Shown piece after piece: positions 49,514 to 57,459 of a stretch of DNA of 64,000 nucleotides; position 1 is the first letter of the stretch, and each line of letters begins with the position of its first letter. Under the pieces are notes generated by a model that searched no databases, had not been told where the DNA came from, and was given only the letters and a program-made list of their open reading frames with translations. This stretch comes from Brevundimonas sp. GTDB lineage: Bacteria > Pseudomonadota > Alphaproteobacteria > Caulobacterales > Caulobacteraceae. Made by a program: the position numbers and the translations under genes. The stretch spans positions 1 to 64,000 of the forward strand of contig QFQU01000015.1 of NCBI GenBank assembly GCA_003248965.1. The letters are read 5' to 3'.

Positions 49514-49632
49514 GTGGTTACGCACGAATTTACCAAAGAAAATTCTCATGGCGGCGCTTCAGCCTTTGTTGAGGAAATGTCGCGCATCATGCGTGCGTCC
49601 GCGCCCCTGCGCGCCCTTTTGAAGAGCCGCCG

Positions 49633-50052
49633 ATGTCACGCCCTTCCGCCGCGCTGCTGGCCGCCGCCCTGACTTTCGCCCCCCTGACCCTGGCGCCGCT
49701 GGCCGCCCAGGCGCGCAGCGGCGCCGAGAACGGCGCCCTGAACGTCGAAATCGACCGATCAGCGCGAATTCAGCTTCGCGGCGCCGCCGCGTCTGTCATC
49801 GTGGCCAATCCCCAGATCGCCGACGTCTCGGTCGTGGACGCCAACACCCTGTTCATCGTCGGCAAGGGCTATGGCGTGACGGAAGTCGTCGCCGTCGACG
49901 GCGTCGGCCGCACCCTGTTCCAGCGCGAAGTCGTCGTCACAGGGGGCGCCACCGGCTCGGTCCGCGTCTGGCGCGGCGCCCAGGCGACCGAGATGACCTG
50001 CGCGGCGTCCTGCGCGCCCAGCGTCCGCACCCTCCCCGCGACGGCGCCCTGA
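49633..50052 (+). CDS. Stand-alone secretin N-terminal-domain protein of the pilus locus
   Basis: A 139-residue exported protein with a signal peptide (LLAAALTFAPLTLAPLAAQA) and one copy of the pilus-assembly N-terminal domain (IQLRGAAASVIVANPQIADV, TLFIVGKGYGVTEVVAVDGV). The same domain is found in CpaC. Unlike CpaC it lacks the secretin core. It begins a three-gene plus-strand set with two TadE-like genes. It probably binds the secretin or another periplasmic pilus component. Confidence 0.8.
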   Translation: MSRPSAALLAAALTFAPLTLAPLAAQARSGAENGALNVEIDRSARIQLRGAAASVIVANPQIADVSVVDANTLFIVGKGYGVTEVVAVDGVGRTLFQREVVVTGGATGSVRVWRGAQATEMTCAASCAPSVRTLPATAP

Positions 50053-50060
50053 CTCTCTCG

Positions 50061-50594
50061 ATGAGAAGCTGGCGCAAATCCGGTCCACGCAAGCGCCGTC
50101 GGCGCGAAGGCGCCGCAGCGCTGGAATTCGCCTTCGTCGCCCTGCCCTTCTTCGTCATGATCTTCGCCATGCTCGAACTGGGCATGGCCTTCGTGCTGGA
50201 TTCGATGCTGGAGAACGCCGCCATCGACACCAGCCGTCTGGTGCGCACCGGTCAGGCCTCCGCCCAGAAGTTCGACGCCGTCAAGTTCAAGACCGCTTTC
50301 TGCGACCGGATGGGCGTCTTCGGCTCCGACTGCATGACCCGCGCTACGGTCGATGTTCGCGTCATTCCGCAATTCGCCGCGCCGGCCCCGAGCGACCCGA
50401 TCACCAACGGCGCCATGGACCCCAGCAAGGTCGGCTATAACGGGGGCGTTCCGGGCGACCTGGTTCTGGTGCGGGTCTGGTATGAACAGCCGCTGATCAC
50501 ACCCCTGCTGCGTCAGGCCGGATCGCGCCTCGGCAACGGCGACCTGCTGCTCAGCGCCACGACCGCCTTCCGCAACGAGCCGTGGAATGTCTAG
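50061..50594 (+). CDS. TadE-like pseudopilin
   Basis: A 177-residue TadE/TadG-family protein. A basic leader (MRSWRKSGPRKRRRR) precedes the class III prepilin-like sequence EGAAALEFAFVALPFFVMIF, which CpaA could process. The rest is extracytoplasmic and contains a cysteine pair (FCDRMGVFGSDCM). TadE proteins are minor pseudopilins needed for Flp pilus biogenesis. The 3' end overlaps the next gene by 8 bp. Confidence 0.87.
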   Translation: MRSWRKSGPRKRRRREGAAALEFAFVALPFFVMIFAMLELGMAFVLDSMLENAAIDTSRLVRTGQASAQKFDAVKFKTAFCDRMGVFGSDCMTRATVDVRVIPQFAAPAPSDPITNGAMDPSKVGYNGGVPGDLVLVRVWYEQPLITPLLRQAGSRLGNGDLLLSATTAFRNEPWNV

Positions 50595-51123
50595 ACATTC
50601 CTTGACCACGCTGCGACGCGACACGCGCGGCGGCGCGGCGGTGGAGTTCGCCTTTCTCGCGCCGCTGATGATCCTGATCTATTTTGGCATGGTCGAATTC
50701 TGCCAGGGTTATATGGCGCTGAAGCGGACCGGGCACGCCGCCGCCATGGTCGCGGACCTGGTGTCCCAGACCGACGCCACGACACCGGCCCAGATCGCGG
50801 ACGTCTTCGCCATCGGCGATCTGATCATGCGCCCCTTTCCCACGGCCACGCTGAAACAGCGGGTCAGCAGCGTGACCCGCGTCTCCAAGACGACCTACAA
50901 GGTGGACTGGAGCCAGACCAAGGGCATGACGGAAAAGCTGCTGGCCTCCAAAGCTGACATTCCCGGCGACATGCTGGCCAACGGCGAGTCGGTCATCATC
51001 GCCGAGACCTTCTACGACTACCGTTCAGCCTTCACCCAGGCCACGCCCGGCATCTTCCACTTCAAACGCACGGCCTATCTTCGCCCCCGCACGGTCGAAG
51101 TCATTCCCTGCACCGGCTGCTGA
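50587..51123 (+). CDS. TadE/TadG-like pseudopilin
   Basis: A 178-residue second TadE-family protein with a basic leader, the prepilin-like stretch RGGAAVEFAFLAPLMILIYF, and an extracytoplasmic domain ending VEVIPCTGC. It overlaps the previous TadE gene and the last 49 bp overlap the convergent pabB. A large TadG protein, often third in such sets, is not present here. Confidence 0.87.
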   Translation: MSRHSLTTLRRDTRGGAAVEFAFLAPLMILIYFGMVEFCQGYMALKRTGHAAAMVADLVSQTDATTPAQIADVFAIGDLIMRPFPTATLKQRVSSVTRVSKTTYKVDWSQTKGMTEKLLASKADIPGDMLANGESVIIAETFYDYRSAFTQATPGIFHFKRTAYLRPRTVEVIPCTGC

Positions 51124-52424
51124 CCGACCAGGGCTTCGCGCATCGCCGAGATCTTCGCCTCGGTTTCCAGCAATTCGGCCTCGGGATCACTGTCGGCGAC
51201 GACGCCCGCGCCGGCCAGGGTCCTGAACCGCCAACGGTCGCCGACGCGCTCGAATCCGGCGGTGCGAATCAGGACCGAGGCGGTCAGGCCGCCGTCCGCC
51301 TCGATCAGGAACAGGGCCCCGCACCACGGGCCTCGCGGCGGCTCGTGAGCGGCGATCACCTTCATCGCCTGATGTTTGGGCGCCCCGGTGATCGAGCCGG
51401 GCGGGAAGGTCGCCTCCAGCAGGTCCGCAGCGCCCACGCCCACCCCCGCCGCGCCCGTCACTGTCGAGACCAGATGGTGGACGGTGGGATGGCTCTCGAC
51501 CCCGAACAGTTGCTCGACCCGGACCGAACCCGGCGTGCAGACCCGCGACAGGTCGTTGCGCATCAGGTCGACGATCATCAGGTTCTCCGCCCGGTCCTTG
51601 GCGCTGGCGACCAGGTCGGCGGCCAGGGCGGCGTCATCATCCGGGTCGGCGGCGCGGGCGCGCGTCCCCTTGATCGGCCGGGTCGCGACCCGGCGCGTCC
51701 GGGCGTCGAAGGCCAGGAACAGTTCGGGCGAGTTCGACACCAAGGCCCGGTCGCCCAGCCGCCAATAGGCGCCGAACGGCGCGGCGCGTCGCGTCTGCAG
51801 GCGCAGGAAGACGTCCAAGGGTCGGCCTTCCGGCGTCAGGACGCCCGACCAGGCGCGAGCGACATTGGCCTGAAACAGCTCGCCCGCGCCGATCCGCGCG
51901 ACGACATCAGTGACGGCGTCGAGATAGGCCTGCGGCGGCGCCTCCGCCTGGAAGGTTTCGGCCGGCGCCGGGGGCGTATGCAGCGGCGTCGCCTGATGGA
52001 GCCAGGCCAGGGCCCGTCGCGCGGCGGCCTGGGCCGCCTGCGGGGTTTCGCCCCGTCCCACGGCGCGAACCTGCCGATCATGATGGTCGAAGGTCAGCAA
52101 GGTCGGATAACGGGCCAGCATCAGGTCCGGCCACACCCTCTCGCGCGGGCCCGTCGCCGCCCGCGCCCCGGCGTCATAGGCGGCCAGACCCACCGTGCCC
52201 GGTCCGAACGCCTCGTTCCGAAGGGCGGCGAAGGACGCGGCGTCCTCGACCGCCCCCATCCAGCGTCGATCCGGCTCGGCCCCGATATGCGACCAGCGGC
52301 CGCCCGGTCCGCCGTCCGACAACAGGATCAGAACGCCGTCGTCGTCGTCCAGTCCGGCCGCGACCCGAACCGGCTCCGTCCACGGCGCCGACAGGACGAC
52401 GACCTGGGCCAGAGTCGTGCTCAA
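51075..52424 (-). CDS. pabB: Aminodeoxychorismate synthase component I
   Basis: A 449-residue chorismate-binding enzyme that makes 4-amino-4-deoxychorismate for folate. Core motifs include IGAGELFQANVARAWSG, RPIKGTRARA (catalytic region), MIVDLMRNDLSRVC and the C-terminal FPPGSITGAPKHQAMKVIAA. The N-terminal third is the divergent TrpE-like half. The start shares ATGA with the stop of the upstream phosphatase gene. The 3' end overlaps the convergent TadE gene by 49 bp. Confidence 0.92.
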   Translation of the reverse strand: MSTTLAQVVVLSAPWTEPVRVAAGLDDDDGVLILLSDGGPGGRWSHIGAEPDRRWMGAVEDAASFAALRNEAFGPGTVGLAAYDAGARAATGPRERVWPDLMLARYPTLLTFDHHDRQVRAVGRGETPQAAQAAARRALAWLHQATPLHTPPAPAETFQAEAPPQAYLDAVTDVVARIGAGELFQANVARAWSGVLTPEGRPLDVFLRLQTRRAAPFGAYWRLGDRALVSNSPELFLAFDARTRRVATRPIKGTRARAADPDDDAALAADLVASAKDRAENLMIVDLMRNDLSRVCTPGSVRVEQLFGVESHPTVHHLVSTVTGAAGVGVGAADLLEATFPPGSITGAPKHQAMKVIAAHEPPRGPWCGALFLIEADGGLTASVLIRTAGFERVGDRWRFRTLAGAGVVADSDPEAELLETEAKISAMREALVGQQPVQGMTSTVRGRR

Positions 52425-53200
52425 GCCGACAACCGGGCCACGATCCGATCGCGCAACGCCCCGTCGAGCCCCAGCGCTTCTTCAAGATAGGCGTCGATGG
52501 AGCCGAAATCCGTCCGGATCGCGTCGAAGGCGGCCTCCAGATACACGGGCTCCACGCCCAGAAAAGCGACCACGGCGTCCTCCGACGCGACACGGCCGCT
52601 CATGGCGTGCAGCTGTTTGGCGATGGCCGGCGCCCGGCCCGCCAGATCGACCGCCGTATTGGTCAGCAGATAGTCCGCGACCAGATCGTCATGCGCCACA
52701 CCCAGCAGGTGATGCGTCAGGGCCGCCAGCACGCCCGTCCGGTCCTTGCCCGCCGCGCAATGGATCAGCACGGCGCCTTCGGCCTCGCCCAGGGCGCGGA
52801 AATATCGGGCGAAGACGTCGCGATGAGCCGCATCGAACGGCAGGGCGCGATAGGTCCGGGTCATGAACCGGCGGCCGGATTCCGGCGTCAGGTCCTGGGT
52901 CTTCAGAAAGGTGATATGCGGCGCCTCCATCCCGTCGTCGATCCCGCCTTCGACGACCTGAGCCGCGAAGCCTTCGTACCGGCGCGAAGGCTGGTCCCGC
53001 CGTTCGCCGGGCCGGCGCAGATCGACGATGGTGCGGACGTCCAGGGCCTTCAACCGCGCCAGATCGGCGTCGGTCGCGCGCGCATGGTGGGCCGAACGCA
53101 ACAGGCGGCCGGGGTGGATGCGCCGCCCGGCCGCCGTGTCGTAGTCGCCGTAGTCGCGAAAATTATCGATACGCTCGAAGCTGTGGAGACGGCTGGTCAT
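52421..53200 (-). CDS. Protein tyrosine phosphatase-like protein
   Basis: A 259-residue phosphatase of the bacterial tyrosine/serine phosphatase family. The catalytic loop HCAAGKDRTGVLAALT contains the CX5R signature, and the early conserved block is FERIDNFRDYGDYDTAAGRR then RLLRSAHHARATDADLARLK. The N-terminal NFRD motif and ADYLLTN segment match the family. The substrate may be protein or lipid phosphate. It follows a winged-helix regulator by 9 bp and overlaps pabB, giving one operon. Confidence 0.87.
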   Translation of the reverse strand: MTSRLHSFERIDNFRDYGDYDTAAGRRIHPGRLLRSAHHARATDADLARLKALDVRTIVDLRRPGERRDQPSRRYEGFAAQVVEGGIDDGMEAPHITFLKTQDLTPESGRRFMTRTYRALPFDAAHRDVFARYFRALGEAEGAVLIHCAAGKDRTGVLAALTHHLLGVAHDDLVADYLLTNTAVDLAGRAPAIAKQLHAMSGRVASEDAVVAFLGVEPVYLEAAFDAIRTDFGSIDAYLEEALGLDGALRDRIVARLSA

Positions 53201-53209
53201 CCGCGCTCC

Positions 53210-53512
53210 TTACCGCGTCGGCAACAGCGCCGCCATCGCGTCGAGGTATTCCACGAAGGCGGTTCGACCCGCCTCGGTCAATCGCGCCTGGGTCAGGGGC
53301 TTTCGGCCGTTGAAACTCTTCTCCACGGCGACCAGGCCCGCCTCCTCCAGCTTTCGCAGATGGACCGACAGATTGCCGTCCGTGGTCTGGAGCTTGCTCT
53401 TCAAGGTGTTGAAGTCGGCCGTGTCCGCGCCGGACAGAAAGGCCATGATCCCCAGGCGGATGCGGCCGTGAATGACGTCGTCGATGCGGCCGATGTCGAA
53501 ATCGTCGGCCAT
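53210..53512 (-). CDS. Small winged-helix transcriptional regulator
   Basis: A 100-residue regulator. The winged-helix core RLGIMAFLSGADTADFNTLK, then LQTTDGNLSVHLRKLEEAGL and a basic wing VEKSFNGRKPLTQARLTEAG is typical of small HTH_27/ArsR-like proteins encoded with a membrane partner. The start follows the stop of that membrane protein gene by 2 bp. The 19-bp palindrome upstream of the operon (54,179-54,197) is a likely operator for autoregulation. Confidence 0.87.
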   Translation of the reverse strand: MADDFDIGRIDDVIHGRIRLGIMAFLSGADTADFNTLKSKLQTTDGNLSVHLRKLEEAGLVAVEKSFNGRKPLTQARLTEAGRTAFVEYLDAMAALLPTR

Positions 53513-53514
53513 GG

Positions 53515-54138
53515 TTAGACGATCTCCGACGGTTCCTGCCGCATCAGGATCAGGCCGGGAACCAGGGCGACCGCGACCAGGACCGCCGCGAAGACCGGAA
53601 AGATCAGGGCATCGGTCACGAACCAGGCCACGACGACCGCACCGGCGTAGGAAGCCAGGGCCGTCAGGGACATCCAGCGCGTCCGGGTCATGGCCGCGCC
53701 GATCATCCAGGCCGAGCCATAGGCGACCAGCACCGCCGTCGGCATCACCGCCATCCATGACCAGTTCCCTGTCTTCACCGACAAGGCGACCAGGGCCAGC
53801 CAGGTGACGAAGATGCCGTAACCGACCGCCTCCCAGGCCGCGCCTACGGACCGGTTGCTGGCCGAATGAAAGCCTGGCTTGGTCTTCATCCGTCCGATCA
53901 GCACCGTCAGCACGCCGGCGAAGATCACGCCCGAGGCGACCCACAGCCACAGCTGCGCCCACGGATTGACGTTGATCACGCCGGCCTGGATGGCCCACTG
54001 GCCCAGGCTGGCCGAACCGAAGACGACGCCGGCTGTCACCAGGATCGGTCCCGCCAGCAGCGGCGCGTTTCGGCCTTCGTGCACCAGACCGCGCAGATAG
54101 GCGATGTCGTCTTGAACGGCTTGAGTGTCGCGGGCCAT
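53515..54138 (-). CDS. Membrane protein partner of the winged-helix regulator
   Basis: A 207-residue protein with about six membrane helices (PLLAGPILVTAGVVFGSASL, WLWVASGVIFAGVLTVLIGR, MAVMPTAVLVAYGSAWMIGA) and a short cytoplasmic N-terminus (RDTQAVQDDIAYLRGLVHEG). Such proteins commonly accompany 100-residue winged-helix regulators in proteobacteria. The function is unknown. The start at 54,138 is the conserved beginning. The longer frame upstream is not conserved. Confidence 0.8.
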   Translation of the reverse strand: MARDTQAVQDDIAYLRGLVHEGRNAPLLAGPILVTAGVVFGSASLGQWAIQAGVINVNPWAQLWLWVASGVIFAGVLTVLIGRMKTKPGFHSASNRSVGAAWEAVGYGIFVTWLALVALSVKTGNWSWMAVMPTAVLVAYGSAWMIGAAMTRTRWMSLTALASYAGAVVVAWFVTDALIFPVFAAVLVAVALVPGLILMRQEPSEIV

Positions 54139-54178
54139 GAGGCTCCCTCCGAGTGTCGATGGGGCACCCTCGCGCATA

Positions 54179-54197
54179 AACTTTATGATGTAAAGTT
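54179..54197 (-). promoter_or_regulatory. Palindromic operator of the winged-helix operon
   Basis: AACTTTA-TGATG-TAAAGTT, a perfect 7-bp inverted repeat with a 5-bp spacer, lies 41 bp upstream of the first gene of the operon that encodes the small regulator. It is the best candidate for its binding site. Confidence 0.7.
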
Positions 54198-54277
54198 CTT
54201 TTATGGCCTCATGCCCGACATGGAAAAGGGCGACGCCAAGGCGCCGCCCCTGTCCGAAGGTTCGTTCGATGCGCGCC

Positions 54278-54688
54278 CTAGCGGCGACGGCGTCGACCGT
54301 AGCCGCCCTGATCCATCTTGCGATCGGCCACCATGCTGGCGACGATGGCCGCAAGAGCCGGGTTGCGCAGCAACAGGAAGGCCGCGCCCAAGCCGCCGAC
54401 CGCGCCGATGATCGGCCGCTCACGCACCAGATGCAGCAGTTTGCCGACCAGGCCGTCTGGCGCATCCTCCTCATCGTCCTCGTCCTGGCTGTCGCCTTTC
54501 AGGAACACCAGGGCGACGATCAGGGCGATCAGGGCGAAGGCGCCGAAGGTGATCGCGGCGGCGCCCAGCGGCGTCAGCACCAGGCTCAGGCCGTAGAAGG
54601 CGCTGAGACCCAAAAAGATCACGGCCAGGAAGACGCTGGCGGCGACGACGGCGGTCGCCACCAGGCGTTTGACGATGCCCTTGAACAT
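54278..54688 (-). CDS. Holin-like / membrane-stress protein
   Basis: A 136-residue membrane protein with two helices (TAVVAASVFLAVIFLGLSAF and ITFGAFALIALIVALVFLKG) followed by an acidic loop (DSQDEDDEEDAPDG) and basic end. It resembles the actinobacterial-type holin-X/phage_holin_3_6 family. It is translationally coupled to the preceding DUF883-like gene (TGATG). Such pairs are common in stress-protection loci, not prophages. No phage genes are nearby. Confidence 0.75.
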   Translation of the reverse strand: MFKGIVKRLVATAVVAASVFLAVIFLGLSAFYGLSLVLTPLGAAAITFGAFALIALIVALVFLKGDSQDEDDEEDAPDGLVGKLLHLVRERPIIGAVGGLGAAFLLLRNPALAAIVASMVADRKMDQGGYGRRRRR

Positions 54689-55032
54689 CAGCGGCGGCGA
54701 CCGGCCAGCAGCAGGCCCAGCACCATGCCGACGCCCAGCGCGATGGCGGTCGATTGTAGCGGACGCTCCTGCACCCGCTCGACGACATAGCGTTGCGCCT
54801 CGTCCAGACGTTCGGCGGCGTCGTCGTAATATTCACGGCCACGCTCGCGCGCGGTCTCGTAGTAGCCGCGCGCCTGTTGGCGCACCTCGTCGCCCTTGGC
54901 GCGCAGACGGGCTTCGGCCTCGGCGGCCTTTTCGCGCAGACGCTGGGTCTCTTCGCGGGCGCCGGTCTTCAGATCCTCCTTGAGGGTCTTCAGATCGGCC
55001 TTGATGTCTTCTCGTGCCTTGGTGGTGGCCAT
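54688..55032 (-). CDS. DUF883/ElaB-like membrane-anchored protein
   Basis: A 114-residue protein with a long charged coiled coil (KADLKTLKEDLKTGAREETQ, KAAEAEARLRAKGDEVRQQA) and a C-terminal membrane helix (STAIALGVGMVLGLLLAGRR). This is the layout of ElaB/YqjD/DUF883 proteins, which anchor ribosomes or act in envelope stress. It is coupled to the holin-like gene. No promoter motif is recognised. Confidence 0.82.
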   Translation of the reverse strand: MATTKAREDIKADLKTLKEDLKTGAREETQRLREKAAEAEARLRAKGDEVRQQARGYYETARERGREYYDDAAERLDEAQRYVVERVQERPLQSTAIALGVGMVLGLLLAGRRR

Positions 55033-55168
55033 GGTGCGCGCTCCGGGGTTTCAAGCTTTGCGATAGAATAGGGTTCCCCGGTCAGCAACGCCACACCCTG
55101 TGTGGGGTTCCGTTCGTCGAACATGCCGCCCCTCGTCAGACGGGTTTCAGCGGGCTAGTTTCCGCGCC

Positions 55169-55822
55169 ATGACCCAATGGCTGTTTGCGCCCCCGGCGAC
55201 CCCGTCCCTGCCCATCGTCGGCGACGACCGACGCTTTCCGGTCCGTCGGATCCTGTGCGTGGGCCAGAACTACGCCGCCCATGCCCGCGAGATGGGCTCC
55301 GACCCCGACAAGCAGACGCCCTTCTTCTTCTCCAAGCCCGGCGACGCCCTGGTCAGCGACGGCCGCAACCCCGCCTATCCCTCGGAAACCGCAAATCTGC
55401 ACTACGAAGCCGAACTGGTCGCGGCCATCGGCGAGGGCGGCGTCATCGTCGGCTGGGCGGCGGGGTGCGACCTGACGCGACGCGATCTCCAGGCCGAGGC
55501 GAAGAAGACCGGCCGTCCCTGGGACGCCGCCAAGGGGTTCGACCAGTCGGCGCCCTGCGGCCCCCTGACCCTGGGCGAACTGCCGGCGCCGGCGGGGACC
55601 ATAGAGCTGACCCTGAACGGCGAGACGAAACAGTCGGGGACGCTGGACGACATGATCCTGAACCCCCGGCGGATCGTCGAGGCGGCGGCGCAGCTCTGGA
55701 CGCTTCAACCCGGCGATCTGATCTTCACCGGCACCCCGTCCGGCGTCGGGCCGGTCGTGCGCGGCGACCGGATCGTGGTGACGATCGAAGGCCTGACGCC
55801 CCTGTCGTTCGAGGTGGCGTGA
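55169..55822 (+). CDS. Fumarylacetoacetate hydrolase-family protein
   Basis: A 217-residue FAH-fold enzyme. Motifs are GQNYAAHAREMG, PFFFSKPGDAL, the metal-binding LHYEAELVAAIG and LIFTGTPSGVGPV. The length is that of short FAH members such as fumarylpyruvate hydrolase, not the 420-residue fumarylacetoacetase. The adjacent maleylacetoacetate/maleylpyruvate isomerase overlaps the stop codon, so the two act in one aromatic-ring-cleavage pathway. The start at 55,169 is the first ATG of the conserved N-terminus. Confidence 0.88.
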   Translation: MTQWLFAPPATPSLPIVGDDRRFPVRRILCVGQNYAAHAREMGSDPDKQTPFFFSKPGDALVSDGRNPAYPSETANLHYEAELVAAIGEGGVIVGWAAGCDLTRRDLQAEAKKTGRPWDAAKGFDQSAPCGPLTLGELPAPAGTIELTLNGETKQSGTLDDMILNPRRIVEAAAQLWTLQPGDLIFTGTPSGVGPVVRGDRIVVTIEGLTPLSFEVA

Positions 55823-56457
55823 TGATTCTGCACGGCTATTGGCGCTCGGGCGCCAGCTACCGGGTCCGCATCGCCCTGAACCTGAAGGGCCTGGGCTACG
55901 ATCTGGCCGCCCACGATCTGAGAAAGGGCGCGCAGAAGGCGGCGGACTATGTGGCGCTGAACCCCCAGGGCATGGTTCCCGCGCTTCAGGTCGGCGACGA
56001 CGTGCTGATCCAGAGCCCCGCCATCCTGGAATGGCTGGAAGAGACCTATCCCGAGCCGCCCCTGCTGCCCGGGACCGCCGCCGATCGCGCCCATGTGCGG
56101 GCCATGGCCGCCGTCGTCGGCTGCGACATTCATCCGCTGAACAATCTGCGGGTGCTGGGCGCCCTCCGAAAGGATTTCGACGCCGATCAGGGCGCCATCG
56201 ACGCCTGGGCCGCGCGCTGGATCGCCGCGGGCTTCGACGCCCTGGAGGCGCTGGTCGCGCGCGACGGCGGGGACTTCTGCTTCGGCGCCGCCCCGACGCT
56301 GGCGGACTGCTATTTGATTCCTCAGCTTTATTCGGCGCGACGGTTCAACGTCGACACCACCGCCTGGCGCAGCCTGACCGCCATCGAGACCCACGCCCTG
56401 GCCCAGCCCGCCTTCGCCGCCGCCCATCCCGACCGTCAGCCCGACGCCGACGCCTGA
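55822..56457 (+). CDS. maiA: Maleylacetoacetate isomerase / maleylpyruvate isomerase (zeta GST)
   Basis: A 211-residue glutathione transferase-fold isomerase. The active-site loop YWRSGASYRVRIALNLKGL contains the catalytic Ser motif SxxS-like (SGAS), followed by ALNPQGMVPALQVGDDVLIQ and YLIPQLYSARRFNVD. It isomerises maleyl to fumaryl intermediates in tyrosine or gentisate degradation. The start codon overlaps the FAH-family stop (TGATG), showing coupling. Confidence 0.9.
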   Translation: MILHGYWRSGASYRVRIALNLKGLGYDLAAHDLRKGAQKAADYVALNPQGMVPALQVGDDVLIQSPAILEWLEETYPEPPLLPGTAADRAHVRAMAAVVGCDIHPLNNLRVLGALRKDFDADQGAIDAWAARWIAAGFDALEALVARDGGDFCFGAAPTLADCYLIPQLYSARRFNVDTTAWRSLTAIETHALAQPAFAAAHPDRQPDADA

Positions 56458-56538
56458 CGCATATCGGCGGTGGATAAGTAAGGTTCGCGTAAGGTCTCGC
56501 TCAGCGTCCCTTAAGCATTGCGCGCGCATGGTCGGCCC

Positions 56539-57459
56539 GTGCCGTATTCCCCCGCCACACCTTCGGCGTCCTCGCCCACCCATCGCCTGGCCCTGGCCGT
56601 GGTGACGCAGCCCGAGCGCGCCCCCAATCCCTTCATGGCCGCGCCGTCCGGCGCGCGCGAGGAGGCGATGCGGTTCCTGCTGCAGACGGGGGCCGACGCG
56701 GGTGTTCGCCTGATCGCCACCCGGCCCGAAGGCGACGGCGAACGTCTACTGGGCCAGGCCTGGCCCTTCCCCTCCCCCTTCCAGGTCACGGTCCGCACCG
56801 TGCCGCTGAGCGAGGGACTGGACCGGATCGAGGCGCGGGCGCGCCGCTCTCTGGAACGGATGGGTCTGCCGCGCGGCGAAGTGCTGTTGGTGTCCAACGC
56901 CGCCGAACTGGCCGGCGCCGAGGGCCGCGCCCTGTGGGACCGGCTGCGCAGCCTCAAGGACAAGGGCCTGTTCCGCGCCATCGGCTTTTGCGCCACCGTC
57001 GAGGACGGCCCGGCGCTTCTGGCCCGGCGACTGGAGGCCGACGTGGTCCAGGTGCCGTGCAGCCTTCTGGATCAGCGCGCGGCCCAGGACAGCGTGCTGG
57101 AGGCCATCGCCGAGGCCGGCGCCGCCGTTCACCTGTCGTCGGTCTTCGCCGGCGGCGTCCTGTTTGCGGGGGGCGACGAGTTGCCGCCCGAACTGGCGGC
57201 GCATGCCCAATCGCTGTCGCGCACACGTCGCCGCCTGGCCGAACAGCGCTGCGACCCGATGCAGGCGGCCCTGGGATACGCCCTGTCGCTGAAGGGCGTG
57301 GACAAGGTGGTGGCCAGCGTCGCCTCGGCCGCCGAACTGCGCGCCATCCTGGCCGCCGCCCATGCGCCCTGCCCGAACCTGGACTGGGCTTCCCTGGCGC
57401 TGGAGGCGCCGGCGGCCCTGACCGCCGACGCCCGCGCCCGGATCAGTAGCGCAGCCTGA
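56539..57459 (+). CDS. Aldo/keto reductase-fold protein lacking the catalytic tetrad
   Basis: A 306-residue protein with the aldo/keto reductase barrel: strand and helix patterns such as RSLERMGLPRGEVLLVSNAA, GLFRAIGFCATVEDGPALL and VPCSLLDQRAAQDSVLEAIA align with the family. But the catalytic positions Asp, Tyr, Lys and His (normally DTAxxYG, K, H) appear as IATRPEG, Arg and Ser, so it is probably not an active reductase. The start is a GTG at 56,539 (an upstream TTG is possible). The 3' end overlaps the convergent btuB by 17 bp. Confidence 0.75.
   Translation: MPYSPATPSASSPTHRLALAVVTQPERAPNPFMAAPSGAREEAMRFLLQTGADAGVRLIATRPEGDGERLLGQAWPFPSPFQVTVRTVPLSEGLDRIEARARRSLERMGLPRGEVLLVSNAAELAGAEGRALWDRLRSLKDKGLFRAIGFCATVEDGPALLARRLEADVVQVPCSLLDQRAAQDSVLEAIAEAGAAVHLSSVFAGGVLFAGGDELPPELAAHAQSLSRTRRRLAEQRCDPMQAALGYALSLKGVDKVVASVASAAELRAILAAAHAPCPNLDWASLALEAPAALTADARARISSAA

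Noticed and set aside
54278..54688. Prophage holin
   Set aside because: No lysin, capsid or tail genes are nearby. The coupled DUF883-like gene indicates a chromosomal membrane-stress pair.
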